A stretch of DNA of 64,000 bases, from the NCBI RefSeq assembly GCF_009865405.1, contig NZ_WWJY01001238.1, positions 1-64,000 on the forward strand. Reading direction: 5' to 3'. Below are positions 1-8,797 of this stretch, one piece after another. The notes beneath the pieces were generated by a model that made no database searches, was not told the DNA's origin, and worked only from the letters and a program-made list of their open reading frames with translations. Position 1 is the first letter of the stretch. Each line of letters opens with the position of its first letter. This DNA comes from Streptomyces sp. SID3212 (GTDB lineage: Bacteria > Actinomycetota > Actinomycetes > Streptomycetales > Streptomycetaceae). The translations under genes were made by a program, and so were the position numbers.

Positions 1-1362
1 ACCGCCGCCAAGGCCCCGCACCTCAAGTCCCTGATGGCGAACGGCACGTACGGCACGTCCCTGCTGTACGCCCCTCCGATGGCGGCCACCTCGTCGGGAC
101 CCGGCTGGTCGACCGTCTCCACCGGAGTCTGGCCCGACAAGCACGGCGTCAAGGACAACACCTTCACCGGCAAGAACTACGGCACCTACCCGGGCTTCCT
201 GGCCCGCCTGGCCCAGGTGCGCCCCCAGCTCTCCACGTACGCCGCCGTCGACTGGAAGCCCCTGCACGCCCAGGGCACCGTCACTCCCGGCGCCGACGCC
301 ACCCTCGTCCTCGACGGTGACGCCGACGGATACCCGGGCCACGACGCCACCATCGCCGCGGAGACCGAGGCGGTCCTGCGGAACCAGAACCCCGACGTCG
401 TCTTCGTCTACTTCGGCAACACCGACATCGTCGCCCACGGCTCCGGCGCCGGCAGTACGGCCTACCTGAACGCGATCGACGTCCAGGACGGCTACGTCGG
501 CCGGCTGCTCGCGGCGGTGAAGGCCCGCCCGGCGTACGCCTCCGAGCGGTGGACCGTCATCGTCACCACCGACCACGGCCACACGGACCCGGGCGGGCAC
601 GGCGGCAGCACCATCGAGGAACGGCGTACGTTCGTCCTCGCCCAGGGCCCCGGGATCGCCGCCGGCGTGCGCCCCGTGGACACCCGCCTGGTGGATGTCG
701 CCGCGACCGTGTTCAAGCAGCTGGGCATCGCGCCCGACCCCGCGTGGGGCCTGGACGGCAAGCCCGTACAGGAACGGTCGGGTGATCCCTTCGACACCCT
801 GTACCCCTCCCTCTCCGGGCGGGTCGACGAGACGGGGATTCCGGCCGGGATCATCGGCTTCACCCACACGGCGCCCGGCGGGTGGTCCGTCATCAACACC
901 GCGATGGGCACCGGCGGCATGACCGAGTGGCGCGGCTGGTCGTTCGCCACCGACGAGTTCTGGAGCCGGTCACAGCGTGACCAGTCCCGCGAACTGAACG
1001 TGCGCGCGCGGGGCGTATTCGCGGTCGCCGACTCCGACGAGTGGGCCGACAAGTCCTTCTCCGGTACGTACGACTCCACGCTGGTCACCCCGGCGTACGC
1101 GGTCGGCGGCAGCGCGACCGTCCGGCTCGACTTCACCACCTTCTACCGCCAGGAGGGCAGCCAGAGCGCGCAGATCCTCGCCTCCTGGAACGGCGGCACC
1201 CCCGTCGCCGCCAGGTCGTACACCACGGACGTCATCTCCCAGCCCCAGTCCCTGACCCTGCCCGTCCCGCCCGGAGCGACCAGTGTCAGCTTCCGGTTCC
1301 GCTACACGGGGAGCAACAACTGGTACTGGGTGATCGACGGCGTGCGGGTCACGGCCGGCTGA
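1..1362 (+). CDS. Alkaline phosphatase / type I phosphodiesterase family protein (5' partial)
   Basis: The reading frame is open from base 1, so the N-terminus, including any signal peptide, lies outside the window. The first half resembles the alkaline phosphatase/phosphodiesterase superfamily: GWSTVSTGVWPDKHGV is the active-site Ser/Thr region, and TDHGHTDPGGHGG supplies the conserved Asp/His metal ligands, which would bind two metal ions. Roughly the last 150 residues (from nt 900) form a beta-rich accessory region with a jelly-roll look, ending in YWVIDGVRV. Such enzymes hydrolyse phosphomonoesters or diesters outside the cell; the substrate cannot be told. The family call is firm, the specificity is not. 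Confidence 0.85.
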   Translation, partial: TAAKAPHLKSLMANGTYGTSLLYAPPMAATSSGPGWSTVSTGVWPDKHGVKDNTFTGKNYGTYPGFLARLAQVRPQLSTYAAVDWKPLHAQGTVTPGADATLVLDGDADGYPGHDATIAAETEAVLRNQNPDVVFVYFGNTDIVAHGSGAGSTAYLNAIDVQDGYVGRLLAAVKARPAYASERWTVIVTTDHGHTDPGGHGGSTIEERRTFVLAQGPGIAAGVRPVDTRLVDVAATVFKQLGIAPDPAWGLDGKPVQERSGDPFDTLYPSLSGRVDETGIPAGIIGFTHTAPGGWSVINTAMGTGGMTEWRGWSFATDEFWSRSQRDQSRELNVRARGVFAVADSDEWADKSFSGTYDSTLVTPAYAVGGSATVRLDFTTFYRQEGSQSAQILASWNGGTPVAARSYTTDVISQPQSLTLPVPPGATSVSFRFRYTGSNNWYWVIDGVRVTAG

Positions 1363-1542
1363 GCGAACGGGCGGGGCGGCGTCAGCCGCCCCGGATCGTC
1401 GGCCGGATCGCCGGTCGGGGCGGCGCCACACGGCGCCGCCCCGACACGGCCCGTCCGTACGAGGCGAAACCGGGGAGCCGGCCCTAGAGTCAGGCGCAAA
1501 AGCCTCATCAAACACATCTCCCCCAGAAAGGACGGGCCGGCC

Positions 1543-2415
1543 GTGCAGACACGCCAGATCGGTGACACCGAGGTCAGTGCCGTAGGGCTCGGCGGCATGA
1601 ACCTGTCGATCGAGGGCCGGCCCGACGAAGCGCGGGCGATCGCCACCATCCACGCGGCGATCGACGCCGGCATGACCCTCATCGACACCGCGGACTCCTA
1701 CCACCTCGCGGGGCACGACGAGGTCGGGCACAACGAGAGACTGATCGCCAAGGCGCTGGCCTCCCACAGCGGCGGGTCGGACGTGCTCGTCTCCTCCAAG
1801 GGCGGTCACACGCGGCCCGACCTCAACCCCGGCCCGTACATCTGGCCGGTCGACGGGCGCCCCGAGCACATCAAAGCCGCCTGCGAGGGCTCACTCGCCC
1901 GGCTGGGCGTCGAGGCGATCGACCTGTACTTCCTGCACCAGACGGACCAGGACGTGCCCTACGAGGACTCCGTCGGCGCCCTCCGCGACCTGCTCGACGC
2001 CGGCAAGATCCGGATGGCCGGCGTCTCCAACGCCAACACCGCGGAGATCGAACTCGCCCACAGCGTCCTGGACGGACGCCTCGTCGCCGTACAGAACCAG
2101 TTCTCCCCCGCGTTCCGCTCCAGCGAAGCCGAACGGGCACTCTGCCACTCCATGGGCATCGCGTTCCTGCCCTGGGGCCCGATGCGCGGCGTCTCCCGCT
2201 CCGACGCCGGCACCCCCACCCACGACCGCTTCAACCGCGTCGCCCAGGCACACGGCGTGAGCCCCCAGCAGGTGGTCCTGGCCTGGATGCTCGCCTCGTC
2301 CCCCGTCGTCATCCCCATCCCGGGCTCCACCCGCCCCGAGACCGCACGCGACTCGGCGGCGGCGGTCGACCTCACACTCACCGACGGCGAACGCGCGGAG
2401 CTCGACACCGTCTGA
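1543..2415 (+). CDS. Aldo/keto reductase
   Basis: A 290-residue protein of normal length for the AKR superfamily, which reduces carbonyls with NAD(P)H in a TIM barrel. The tetrad is visible as Asp48, Tyr53 (IDTADSYH), Lys86 (SSKGG) and His132 (YFLHQTD). The C-terminal cofactor segment PIPGSTRPE is also present. The GTG start at 1543 follows an AGAAAGGA ribosome-binding site. It stands alone between genes with no obvious pathway link. The substrate is unknown. Confidence 0.93.
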   Translation: MQTRQIGDTEVSAVGLGGMNLSIEGRPDEARAIATIHAAIDAGMTLIDTADSYHLAGHDEVGHNERLIAKALASHSGGSDVLVSSKGGHTRPDLNPGPYIWPVDGRPEHIKAACEGSLARLGVEAIDLYFLHQTDQDVPYEDSVGALRDLLDAGKIRMAGVSNANTAEIELAHSVLDGRLVAVQNQFSPAFRSSEAERALCHSMGIAFLPWGPMRGVSRSDAGTPTHDRFNRVAQAHGVSPQQVVLAWMLASSPVVIPIPGSTRPETARDSAAAVDLTLTDGERAELDTV

Positions 2416-2496
2416 GCCGGGGGCGATCACGGCCGTACGGCACCAACTCGCCCCGAGGCGGATAAAGTTGCCGCCTGCGCACATGAACGGGGAGGC

Positions 2497-2883
2497 ATGG
2501 TGGCGGTCGAGGGAAGTCCCGTCCGGCTGGTGCTCGACACCGGGGACGGTGATCGGGAGTACGCGGAGGAGCAACTCCAGTACCTGTTGGCGGAGTTGAG
2601 CCAACTCGACCTCGCGAGCATCGAGCGGGCCCCTTCGCCCCTCCCACCGCCGCCGGGCACCCGCGGCTCCGGCGCCGTGGAGCTGGGCGCGCTGGTCATC
2701 GGCCTGGGCGGCGGCGGCGCGCTGCTCCCGGTGCTCGTCGGTCTCGTACAGGACTGGCTGAACCGGCGCCGGTCGGGCACCATCCGCATCAAGATCGGCG
2801 ACGACGAGATCGAACTGACCGCCACCACCGACGAGATGCGGAAGCGCGCACTGGAGGATTTCCTCCGCCGCCACGGGAAGTGA
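2497..2883 (+). CDS. EACC1-like effector-associated constant component
   Basis: A 128-residue protein: an N-terminal segment with alternating hydrophobic residues, a Pro-rich linker, a glycine-rich hydrophobic stretch (about residues 62-85, probably a membrane segment) and a short beta/helical tail ending in a basic helix (FLRRHGK). This layout matches the small actinobacterial family called effector-associated constant component 1, which is usually encoded next to caspase, trypsin or other effector proteins in proposed NTP-dependent conflict systems. The next gene starts 7 nt downstream and encodes a caspase-Hsp70 fusion, which supports the call. The ATG at 2497 has GGGGAGG just upstream. 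Confidence 0.75.
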   Translation: MVAVEGSPVRLVLDTGDGDREYAEEQLQYLLAELSQLDLASIERAPSPLPPPPGTRGSGAVELGALVIGLGGGGALLPVLVGLVQDWLNRRRSGTIRIKIGDDEIELTATTDEMRKRALEDFLRRHGK

Positions 2884-2889
2884 GCCGCG

Positions 2890-5487
2890 GTGGCGAGCCG
2901 GGCTCTGATCATCGCCAACAGCCGTTACGACGACGAACACTTCGCCCCGCTCCCGGCGGCGGCCGCTGACGCGGCCGAACTGGCGCGGGTGCTCGGTGAC
3001 GCGGAGATCGGCGGCTTCTCCGTCGAGACACTGGCCGACGTCGGACAGCGCACGGCGATGCGCGCGCTCGAATCCTTCTTCACCCGGGCGAAACCGGACG
3101 ACCTGCTGCTCCTGCACCTCTCCCTGCACGGCTGGAAGGACATCCGCAACCGCCTGCACTTCGTCATGCGCGACACCGAGCGCGACTACCCCGGCTCCAC
3201 CGCCGTCTCCGCGGAAACGGTCGCCGGCTGGATGGGCGAGAGCCGCTCCCGGCGCATCGTCGTCCTGCTCGACTGCTGCTACAGCGGGGCGTTCGCCCTG
3301 GGCGCGCTGCGCCGGGAAGCGGGCACTCCCACGGTCGACGTCGCCGAGCCCTTCGCGGGCAACGGCCGGGTCGTCCTCACCGCGTCCACCGCCCTCCAGT
3401 ACGCCCACGAGAACGAGCGGGACGTCCGCTACAGCCGCACCCCCGCGCAGCCGTCCGTCTTCACGTCGGCCGTGGTCAACGGCCTGCGCGACGGCTCGGC
3501 CGACCTGGACGGCGACGGGCTCGTGTCGGTCGACGAGCTGTACGACTACGTGCACGAGCAGGTACGGCGGCGCATCGCGGGCCAGACACCGACACTCAGT
3601 GTGGACAGCGCCCAGGGCACTATCTACCTGGCCCGCAGCGCCCGCCACGGCGACGTCGACCGGCTCGCCGAGATGCGCGCCGCGGTGGTCGACGTACAGG
3701 CCTGGAAGCGGATCGGCGCCCTGCACCTGGTCGCCCACCTCCTGGGCAGCGTCCGCGAACCGACCCGCGACGCGGCCCGGGCGGCCCTCCTGGGCCTGAT
3801 CGCGGACGAGGATCGTGAAGTCGCACGCCAGGCAAGGGAGTTGTGGCACGGGCGCGGACTCGGCGAGATTCCCACGGCGCGAGCGCCCCGCCCGCCCCGC
3901 CCGGCGGAGCGCCGGCCGAACGCGACCGCCTCGCCGTACGTCGGTATCGACTTCGGTACGACCAACTCGGCGATCGGCGTCTTCGAGGGGGAGGACGTCC
4001 GGCTGATCCCCAACCCCGAAGGAGCACTCACCACCCCGAGCCTGGTGGCCGTCACCGCCGAGGGCACGATCCTCGTGGGCACGCCCGCCAAGCGGCAGGC
4101 CGTCACCAATCCCGATTACACAGTGCGGTCCGCCAAGCTGAAGCTGGGTACGGACTGGGGCATCACCCGCGGCAGCGTACGGCTGACGGCGGAGAAGGTC
4201 GCCCAGCTGATCCTCGCCCGCCTGCGCGAGGACGCCGAGGCCTACCTCGGCGGCCCGCTCGGCGGGGCCGTACTGACCGTCCCGGCGAACTTCGGCCTCG
4301 ACCAGCGGGCGGCGCTGGTCCGGGCCGGCGAGGAGGCGGGGCTCCACATCGTCCGGATGGTCAACGAACCCACCGCCGCCGCGGTGACGTACGGCCTGAG
4401 CAAGGAGGCGGACGCCCGTGTCCTCATCTTCGATCTCGGCGGCGGCACTCTGGACGTCTCGCTCATCGAGGTCGGCGACGGCGTCGTCGAGGTCAAGGCG
4501 ACCGGAGGCGACAACCACCTCGGCGGGGACGACTGGGACCGGCGTGTCGTCCAGCATCTCGTACGGCGGGTGCGGGACCGGTACGGGACGGAAGTGACGC
4601 ACGACGTACGGGCGATGCAGCGGCTGCAGGAGGCGGCCGAGGCGGCGAAGGTCGAACTGTCGTCGGCGAGGACCGCCACCGTCGTCCTGCCCTACCTCGC
4701 GTCCGGTCCGCACGGTCCGCTGCACCTGGAGGAGACCCTGACCCGCGAGGAGTTCGAGACCCTCACGCGGGACCTCCTGGAACGCTGTCGCAGACCCGTC
4801 GAACAGGCCGTCCGCGACGCCGGGGTTCCGCTCCACGACATCGACCTGGTGATCCTGACGGGCGGTGCCACCCGGATGCCGGCGGTAGGAGGACTCGTAC
4901 GGCGGCTCACCGGCGGACGCGAGCCCTATCGCGGGCTCATCCCGGAGGGGATCGTCACCGGCGCCGCACTTCAGGGCGGCGTCCTCTCCGGCCGGGTCAA
5001 GGACGTGTTCCTCCTCGACGTCACTTCCTCCTCGATCGGCGTCGAGGTACGGGGGGAGACCGTGGAGAAGCTGATCAGACGGAACACCACACTCCCCGTG
5101 AGGGGCAGCGAAACGTTCACCACGAGCGCGGACGACCAGAGCACGGTGGTGTTGCACTTCGTGGAGGGCGAGGAGGACGACCCGGCGGAGAACAGGACCC
5201 TCGCGGTGCTGGAGATGGACCGGATTCCGCACGCTCCCCCGAGCGTGTTCCGTATCGAGGTGAGCGCCGACTTCGACGCCAACGGCGTACTGCACGTCAG
5301 GGCCAAGGACTTGGGCACCGGCAGAGAGGTGGCCGACACCGTCAGCCACGCCACCATGAGGAAGGCGGCTGCTCTCGTCAGCTCCCCCGACTGGCCCCGC
5401 CTGCGAACCCTCGCTCCCACAACCCTCCCGGCCTTCGCACCCCCCATGACACCAAAGCCCGATCCGGCCCCGCCCTCGGACCACTGA
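2890..5487 (+). CDS. Caspase-like protease fused to an Hsp70 (DnaK-type) ATPase
   Basis: 865 residues. Residues 1-250 are a C14-type caspase domain with the catalytic pair His80 (HLSLHGWKD) and Cys130 (LLDCCYSG). Residues 250-330 look helical and HEAT-like, followed by a Pro/Arg linker. From residue 350 there is a DnaK-type ATPase (YVGIDFGTTNSAIGVF, VNEPTAAAVTYG, FDLGGGTLDVSLI) and a beta substrate-binding half, but no helical lid; the protein ends in a Pro-rich tail. The GTG start follows the EACC1 gene by 6 nt, so the two form an operon. The inferred role is an ATP- or chaperone-gated suicide or defence protease in which the Hsp70 senses misfolded or foreign protein. The fusion is clear; the role is inferred. 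Confidence 0.9.
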   Translation: MASRALIIANSRYDDEHFAPLPAAAADAAELARVLGDAEIGGFSVETLADVGQRTAMRALESFFTRAKPDDLLLLHLSLHGWKDIRNRLHFVMRDTERDYPGSTAVSAETVAGWMGESRSRRIVVLLDCCYSGAFALGALRREAGTPTVDVAEPFAGNGRVVLTASTALQYAHENERDVRYSRTPAQPSVFTSAVVNGLRDGSADLDGDGLVSVDELYDYVHEQVRRRIAGQTPTLSVDSAQGTIYLARSARHGDVDRLAEMRAAVVDVQAWKRIGALHLVAHLLGSVREPTRDAARAALLGLIADEDREVARQARELWHGRGLGEIPTARAPRPPRPAERRPNATASPYVGIDFGTTNSAIGVFEGEDVRLIPNPEGALTTPSLVAVTAEGTILVGTPAKRQAVTNPDYTVRSAKLKLGTDWGITRGSVRLTAEKVAQLILARLREDAEAYLGGPLGGAVLTVPANFGLDQRAALVRAGEEAGLHIVRMVNEPTAAAVTYGLSKEADARVLIFDLGGGTLDVSLIEVGDGVVEVKATGGDNHLGGDDWDRRVVQHLVRRVRDRYGTEVTHDVRAMQRLQEAAEAAKVELSSARTATVVLPYLASGPHGPLHLEETLTREEFETLTRDLLERCRRPVEQAVRDAGVPLHDIDLVILTGGATRMPAVGGLVRRLTGGREPYRGLIPEGIVTGAALQGGVLSGRVKDVFLLDVTSSSIGVEVRGETVEKLIRRNTTLPVRGSETFTTSADDQSTVVLHFVEGEEDDPAENRTLAVLEMDRIPHAPPSVFRIEVSADFDANGVLHVRAKDLGTGREVADTVSHATMRKAAALVSSPDWPRLRTLAPTTLPAFAPPMTPKPDPAPPSDH

Positions 5488-5643
5488 GAGAAGGGATCGG
5501 TCGGGCGTTCCGCTCGGGGCGGGGAGGCGGGTACCGCCAAAAAGGCGTCCGAGCACCGACGGCAACCTCGATGCACGGAACCTCCTGTCCGGCGAAGCTG
5601 GGAGGCAACACCCGCAGCAGCGTCCGCCAGGCGTCGGATGGAC

Positions 5644-5690
5644 AGTCCCTCGGGCCCTGCCGCGGCTTCATCGGCAGGGCCCGAGGGACT
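5644..5690. terminator. Bidirectional hairpin terminator
   Basis: A perfect 18-bp inverted repeat (arms 5644-5661 and 5673-5690, 11-nt loop) lies between the convergent caspase-Hsp70 and amidohydrolase genes. There is no long T tract, as is common in high-GC actinobacteria. Confidence 0.85.
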
Positions 5691-5698
5691 GGCGCGTG

Positions 5699-6790
5699 TC
5701 AGGCGGCGGGCACCTGGGACAGGCGCGGGAAGAGTTCGCGAGCGTTCAAGGAGAACATCTGCTCCTTCTGACTCGCAGTCAGTGCTCCGCCCACCTCCAG
5801 TGCAAGGGCCTGCGCCGTGACGACGGGGGCGCTGGTGAAGGGGTAGTCGCTGCCGTACAGCAGATGCTGTGAATCGGTGATCTTCAGGAGCGCCGGCACA
5901 GCACGGGTGGCGGAGAAGCCTGCGACGTCGTAGTGCAAACGCCGGAAGGCATCCATCACGTTGACGTCCACCTGCCCCTCCAGGGCGAAGGCGGCAATAC
6001 GGTCGGCCAGGACAGGCAGCGCCGCTCCGGCGTGAGGGATGACGAACCGGATGCCCGGGTACGTGTCCATCACGCCGCGCAGGACGAGCTCGGTGACGGT
6101 TCGGGTGGTGTCGAAGAGGAACTCGACCATCGGGCGCGGGCGTCCGAAGCTGGTCTCCTCGAAGCAGGCGGGCGAGGTGGGGTGCAGCAGCACCACCGCC
6201 TGGCGCTCGTGGAGTTCGGCCATCAGCGGGTCGAACTGCTCGTCGCTGAGGTAGACGCCGTGGTAGTTGGTTTCCAGGGTGATGCCGTCAGCCTTCAGCT
6301 GGTCCAGAGCGTACCGGGCCTCGGCAACAGCGGCCTCGACGTCGGGCAGGGGCAGTGAGGCGAGCAGGCCGAACCGGGTGGGATGGTCGGCGACGATCTG
6401 TGCGCCCTCCTCGTTGACCGATCGCGCCAGTCGCCGGTTCTCCGCCGCGTCGCCCAGGGAGACGCCCGGAGACGAGATCGACAGCATGGCATGAGCCACC
6501 CCGGTCGTTGTCATCAGTCGCAGAGCTCCTTCCGGACTCCAGTCAGGGATGGAGGACATGCCGTCGGGCCGGCTGTTGCCGGAGTCGAGGAGCGCCTGGC
6601 GGTAGGTGGGTGTGAGGTAGTGGGAGTGGACATCCACCTTGGCACCGACGACGGCCGAGTCGGCGGCCTCCTGTTCCGGCTCCGCGGGGTCAGTGGATTG
6701 CGCCGAGGCGGGTGCTGTGACTCCGAACAGTCCGGCCGCCAGGGTGGTGCCGAGTCCCAGGAGGGTCCGCCGCCGGGTGGGAGAGGTCAT
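5699..6790 (-). CDS. Tat-exported amidohydrolase (amidohydrolase-2 / ACMSD-like)
   Basis: 363 residues. The N-terminus RRRTLLGLG followed by a hydrophobic segment and an Ala-x-Ala site is a twin-arginine signal, so export is expected. The mature part is a metal-dependent TIM-barrel amidohydrolase: DVHSHY gives the His-x-His pair, HPTSPAC and FVIPHAGA the later histidines, and LLYGSDYPF the catalytic Asp. Relatives include ACMSD and other decarboxylating or hydrolytic enzymes; the substrate is unknown. A copy of a palindromic site also found at the TetR gene (8031-8048) lies 72-89 nt upstream of the start, suggesting shared control. Confidence 0.88.
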   Translation of the reverse strand: MTSPTRRRTLLGLGTTLAAGLFGVTAPASAQSTDPAEPEQEAADSAVVGAKVDVHSHYLTPTYRQALLDSGNSRPDGMSSIPDWSPEGALRLMTTTGVAHAMLSISSPGVSLGDAAENRRLARSVNEEGAQIVADHPTRFGLLASLPLPDVEAAVAEARYALDQLKADGITLETNYHGVYLSDEQFDPLMAELHERQAVVLLHPTSPACFEETSFGRPRPMVEFLFDTTRTVTELVLRGVMDTYPGIRFVIPHAGAALPVLADRIAAFALEGQVDVNVMDAFRRLHYDVAGFSATRAVPALLKITDSQHLLYGSDYPFTSAPVVTAQALALEVGGALTASQKEQMFSLNARELFPRLSQVPAA

Positions 6791-6861
6791 GACTTTCCTG
6801 TCATAGGAGCGGTGGGCGGCCCGGTCTCACTTCCAGCCACCCGGATGATGAAGGGATCGTA

Positions 6862-6879
6862 ACTGATCGTTTCATCAAT
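6862..6879. promoter_or_regulatory. Candidate TetR operator upstream of amidohydrolase
   Basis: Read on the minus strand the site is ATTGATGAaacGATCAGT. The TetR promoter region has ATTGATGAcctCATCAGT at 8031-8048. The two agree at 14 of 15 arm positions with the same 3-nt spacer, and each is an imperfect palindrome. Confidence 0.55.
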
Positions 6880-7205
6880 TCCGTTAGGGGGTGCGCCGGT
6901 TGACCTGCACGGGGCGCTCGAGGCGGCGCCCCCGCCCTTGAGTATCGGATGCGTCATGGGCACCGGACGACGGCACGGGCGGGGCGGCGCGCGCAGGGTC
7001 GGAACCGGTACACGCTGGGCCCTTCCAGGCCGGGCAGGCTTTCGCGCTCGGGGAGGTGTGGACGAACCCGAGGCAGAGGTGATTCCGACCCCGAACCGGG
7101 GACGACAAGGAGGCTCAAGGCGCGGACGCGCGAGGGCCGTACGGCCGACCGGAGACGGCCTTGAAGGGGCGCCCGAGGGAAGAGCGGGCGCTGCGTTCGT
7201 CGGCG
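6880..7205. other. Non-coding stretch, no gene recognised
   Basis: About 325 GC-rich bases between two minus-strand genes. Open frames exist on both strands but show no domain, no ribosome-binding site and biased composition. I see no RNA gene or clear terminator. Confidence 0.5.
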
Positions 7206-7925
7206 TCAGGCGCCTTCACCGGAGGGCTGGAAGGCCACGTTCTGTCCGTCGAAGCGGGCCTCAAGGCCTTGCTGCCCGGTGGTCAGCGAGGTCAGGTGGA
7301 GTCCCGCCGGAAGGTTGCGCAGCGGGACGGGGTGCTCGAAGGCCCCGGCGAGGGTCTCGCGCATGCCGGCGGGAAGCGAGACGCCCGTGATCTTCACGTT
7401 CTCGAATGCGATGGCGTTGCCATGGCCGATCTTGACGGTCGCGGTGACCGTTACCGTCTCACCGAAAGGGAGCAGCAGGCTCCCTTGGACCCGGCCAGGG
7501 GCGGTTGCGGGGCCCACATCGAGCCCCAAGGTCCGGGACAGGTCCTTGTAGGAGACGTATGCGGTCGCGGACGCCGCGCGTGCGCGGGCGGCCCGCGCGT
7601 CGGCGGAGGCGGTCACCCCGTCCATCGCAACGTCCAGTCGACTGATCGGCAGCGGCCTCCGGGAATCGGCGGGGATGCCCTGGGCGGCGATGTCGACCCG
7701 GTCGAATCGACCCCGCGCGACCTGCTTCAGCACCGGGAAGCCGTGGACCGTCACGTCGGGCTCCTGCGGGGTGCCGGTGGCCTCCTGGAAGGCTGTCGCG
7801 ATCTTGCGCTCAGCGTGGCTGGCGACGGCGCTGTCAATCAGGGGAGACGCAAGGGCACCCCCGATGGCGACGGCTGCCGCGAGCACCACGATGCGGCGTC
7901 GTAGCAAGTGGCGGGGCGAGGACAT
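7206..7925 (-). CDS. LmeA-like DUF2993 phospholipid-binding protein
   Basis: 239 residues with one N-terminal membrane anchor or signal segment (about residues 11-32) after a basic start. The rest fits the DUF2993 family: VHGFPVLKQVARGRFDRVDI near the start of the domain, then alternating beta strands. Mycobacterial LmeA of this family binds phospholipids in the envelope and helps mannan elongation; in Streptomyces the role is unknown. It is divergent from the TetR gene at 8073 and shares its control region, so it is the most likely TetR target. Confidence 0.85.
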   Translation of the reverse strand: MSSPRHLLRRRIVVLAAAVAIGGALASPLIDSAVASHAERKIATAFQEATGTPQEPDVTVHGFPVLKQVARGRFDRVDIAAQGIPADSRRPLPISRLDVAMDGVTASADARAARARAASATAYVSYKDLSRTLGLDVGPATAPGRVQGSLLLPFGETVTVTATVKIGHGNAIAFENVKITGVSLPAGMRETLAGAFEHPVPLRNLPAGLHLTSLTTGQQGLEARFDGQNVAFQPSGEGA

Positions 7926-7995
7926 GGAACCTCCTGTGGTGCGGCGCCCGCCGGGCGAGCCGACGGATGTGCCGACAGGCGAGCGGAGAGCCTCG

Positions 7996-8048
7996 ATTGA
8001 TCAGTTCTGAGAATTTCATCATACTGATGGATTGATGACCTCATCAGT
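7996..8048. promoter_or_regulatory. Shared LmeA/TetR control region with repeated half-sites
   Basis: The divergent intergenic region has three related elements: ATTGATCAGT (7996-8005), ATACTGATGG (around 8021-8030) and the palindrome ATTGATGAcctCATCAGT (8031-8048). TCAGTTCTG occurs twice. This is a natural binding site for the adjacent TetR protein, controlling both directions. Confidence 0.6.
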
Positions 8049-8072
8049 TCTGCCGCCGACCACAATCCACTC

Positions 8073-8729
8073 ATGCGACACCCGACCACCCAGCCCGCGA
8101 ACCGCTTCGAGCGTCGGCGAGCCATGACCCGCCAGGCCCTCATCGGCGCCGCCCGCCAGGTCATGGCCGAGCAAGGCAACACGGACGTCAGCATTCAGCC
8201 GATCGCCGACCGCGCGGACGTCGGCTTCGGGACCTTCTACAACCACTTCGAGACCAAGGACGCTCTCTTCGACGCGGCGGTCGCCGATGCCTTGGAGGAG
8301 TACGGACAGTTGCTGGACGCCGCAACGGCGGAGATCGAGGACACGGCCGAGACCTTCGCCGCCGGCGTCCGCCTCACGCTGCAACTCGCAGCCAGCCACC
8401 CGGAGATCACCGGGATCCTCCGCTTCCGCGGACTCCAGCACGTCCACAGCGGAACCGGCCTCGGCCCTCAGGCCCTGCGCGACCTGGAGGCCGGAAAGGC
8501 GTCCGGGCGCTTCGACATCAAGGACACCCAGGTCACTCTCGGAGCCGTAGGCGGCATCGTACTAGCGCTCGTCCAGCTCGGAGCCACCAACGACCTCGAG
8601 GCCACAGCGGGAGAAGGGACAGCCGAGCTGGTCCTGCGCATGCTCGGCCTGCCCGCCGAAGAAGTGACGACTGGTCACGGTGACAGCGCTCTGCCCGCCT
8701 CCGATCGTCCCCGCACAGGTCACAGGTGA
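8073..8729 (+). CDS. TetR/AcrR family transcriptional regulator
   Basis: 218 residues. The N-terminal helix-turn-helix (about residues 18-65) ends in the typical VGFGTFYNHFETKDALF recognition segment. The C-terminal helical half is the ligand-binding and dimer domain; the last 20 residues are polar and probably disordered. It is transcribed away from the LmeA-like gene, and a closely matching operator also sits before the Tat amidohydrolase. The ligand is unknown. Confidence 0.93.
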   Translation: MRHPTTQPANRFERRRAMTRQALIGAARQVMAEQGNTDVSIQPIADRADVGFGTFYNHFETKDALFDAAVADALEEYGQLLDAATAEIEDTAETFAAGVRLTLQLAASHPEITGILRFRGLQHVHSGTGLGPQALRDLEAGKASGRFDIKDTQVTLGAVGGIVLALVQLGATNDLEATAGEGTAELVLRMLGLPAEEVTTGHGDSALPASDRPRTGHR

Positions 8730-8797
8730 TGTCGATCCCTCGTCGAGGGGACAGCCCTTTCGGCCGAAGCTTCCCGGCCTTGCGCGTCCTTGGCCCG

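Noticed and set aside
1891-5565. A 1224-codon open frame on the minus strand
   Set aside because: It lies opposite the caspase-Hsp70 and aldo/keto reductase genes; long antisense frames are normal in GC-rich codon bias, and no domain is visible.
3843-5771. A 642-codon plus-strand frame
   Set aside because: It is an out-of-frame shadow of the Hsp70 domain, Arg/Gly/Ala-rich without motifs.
6884-7108. Small minus-strand ORF in the gap before the LmeA-like gene
   Set aside because: No start signal, Arg/Pro/Ser-rich sequence typical of non-coding GC-rich DNA.
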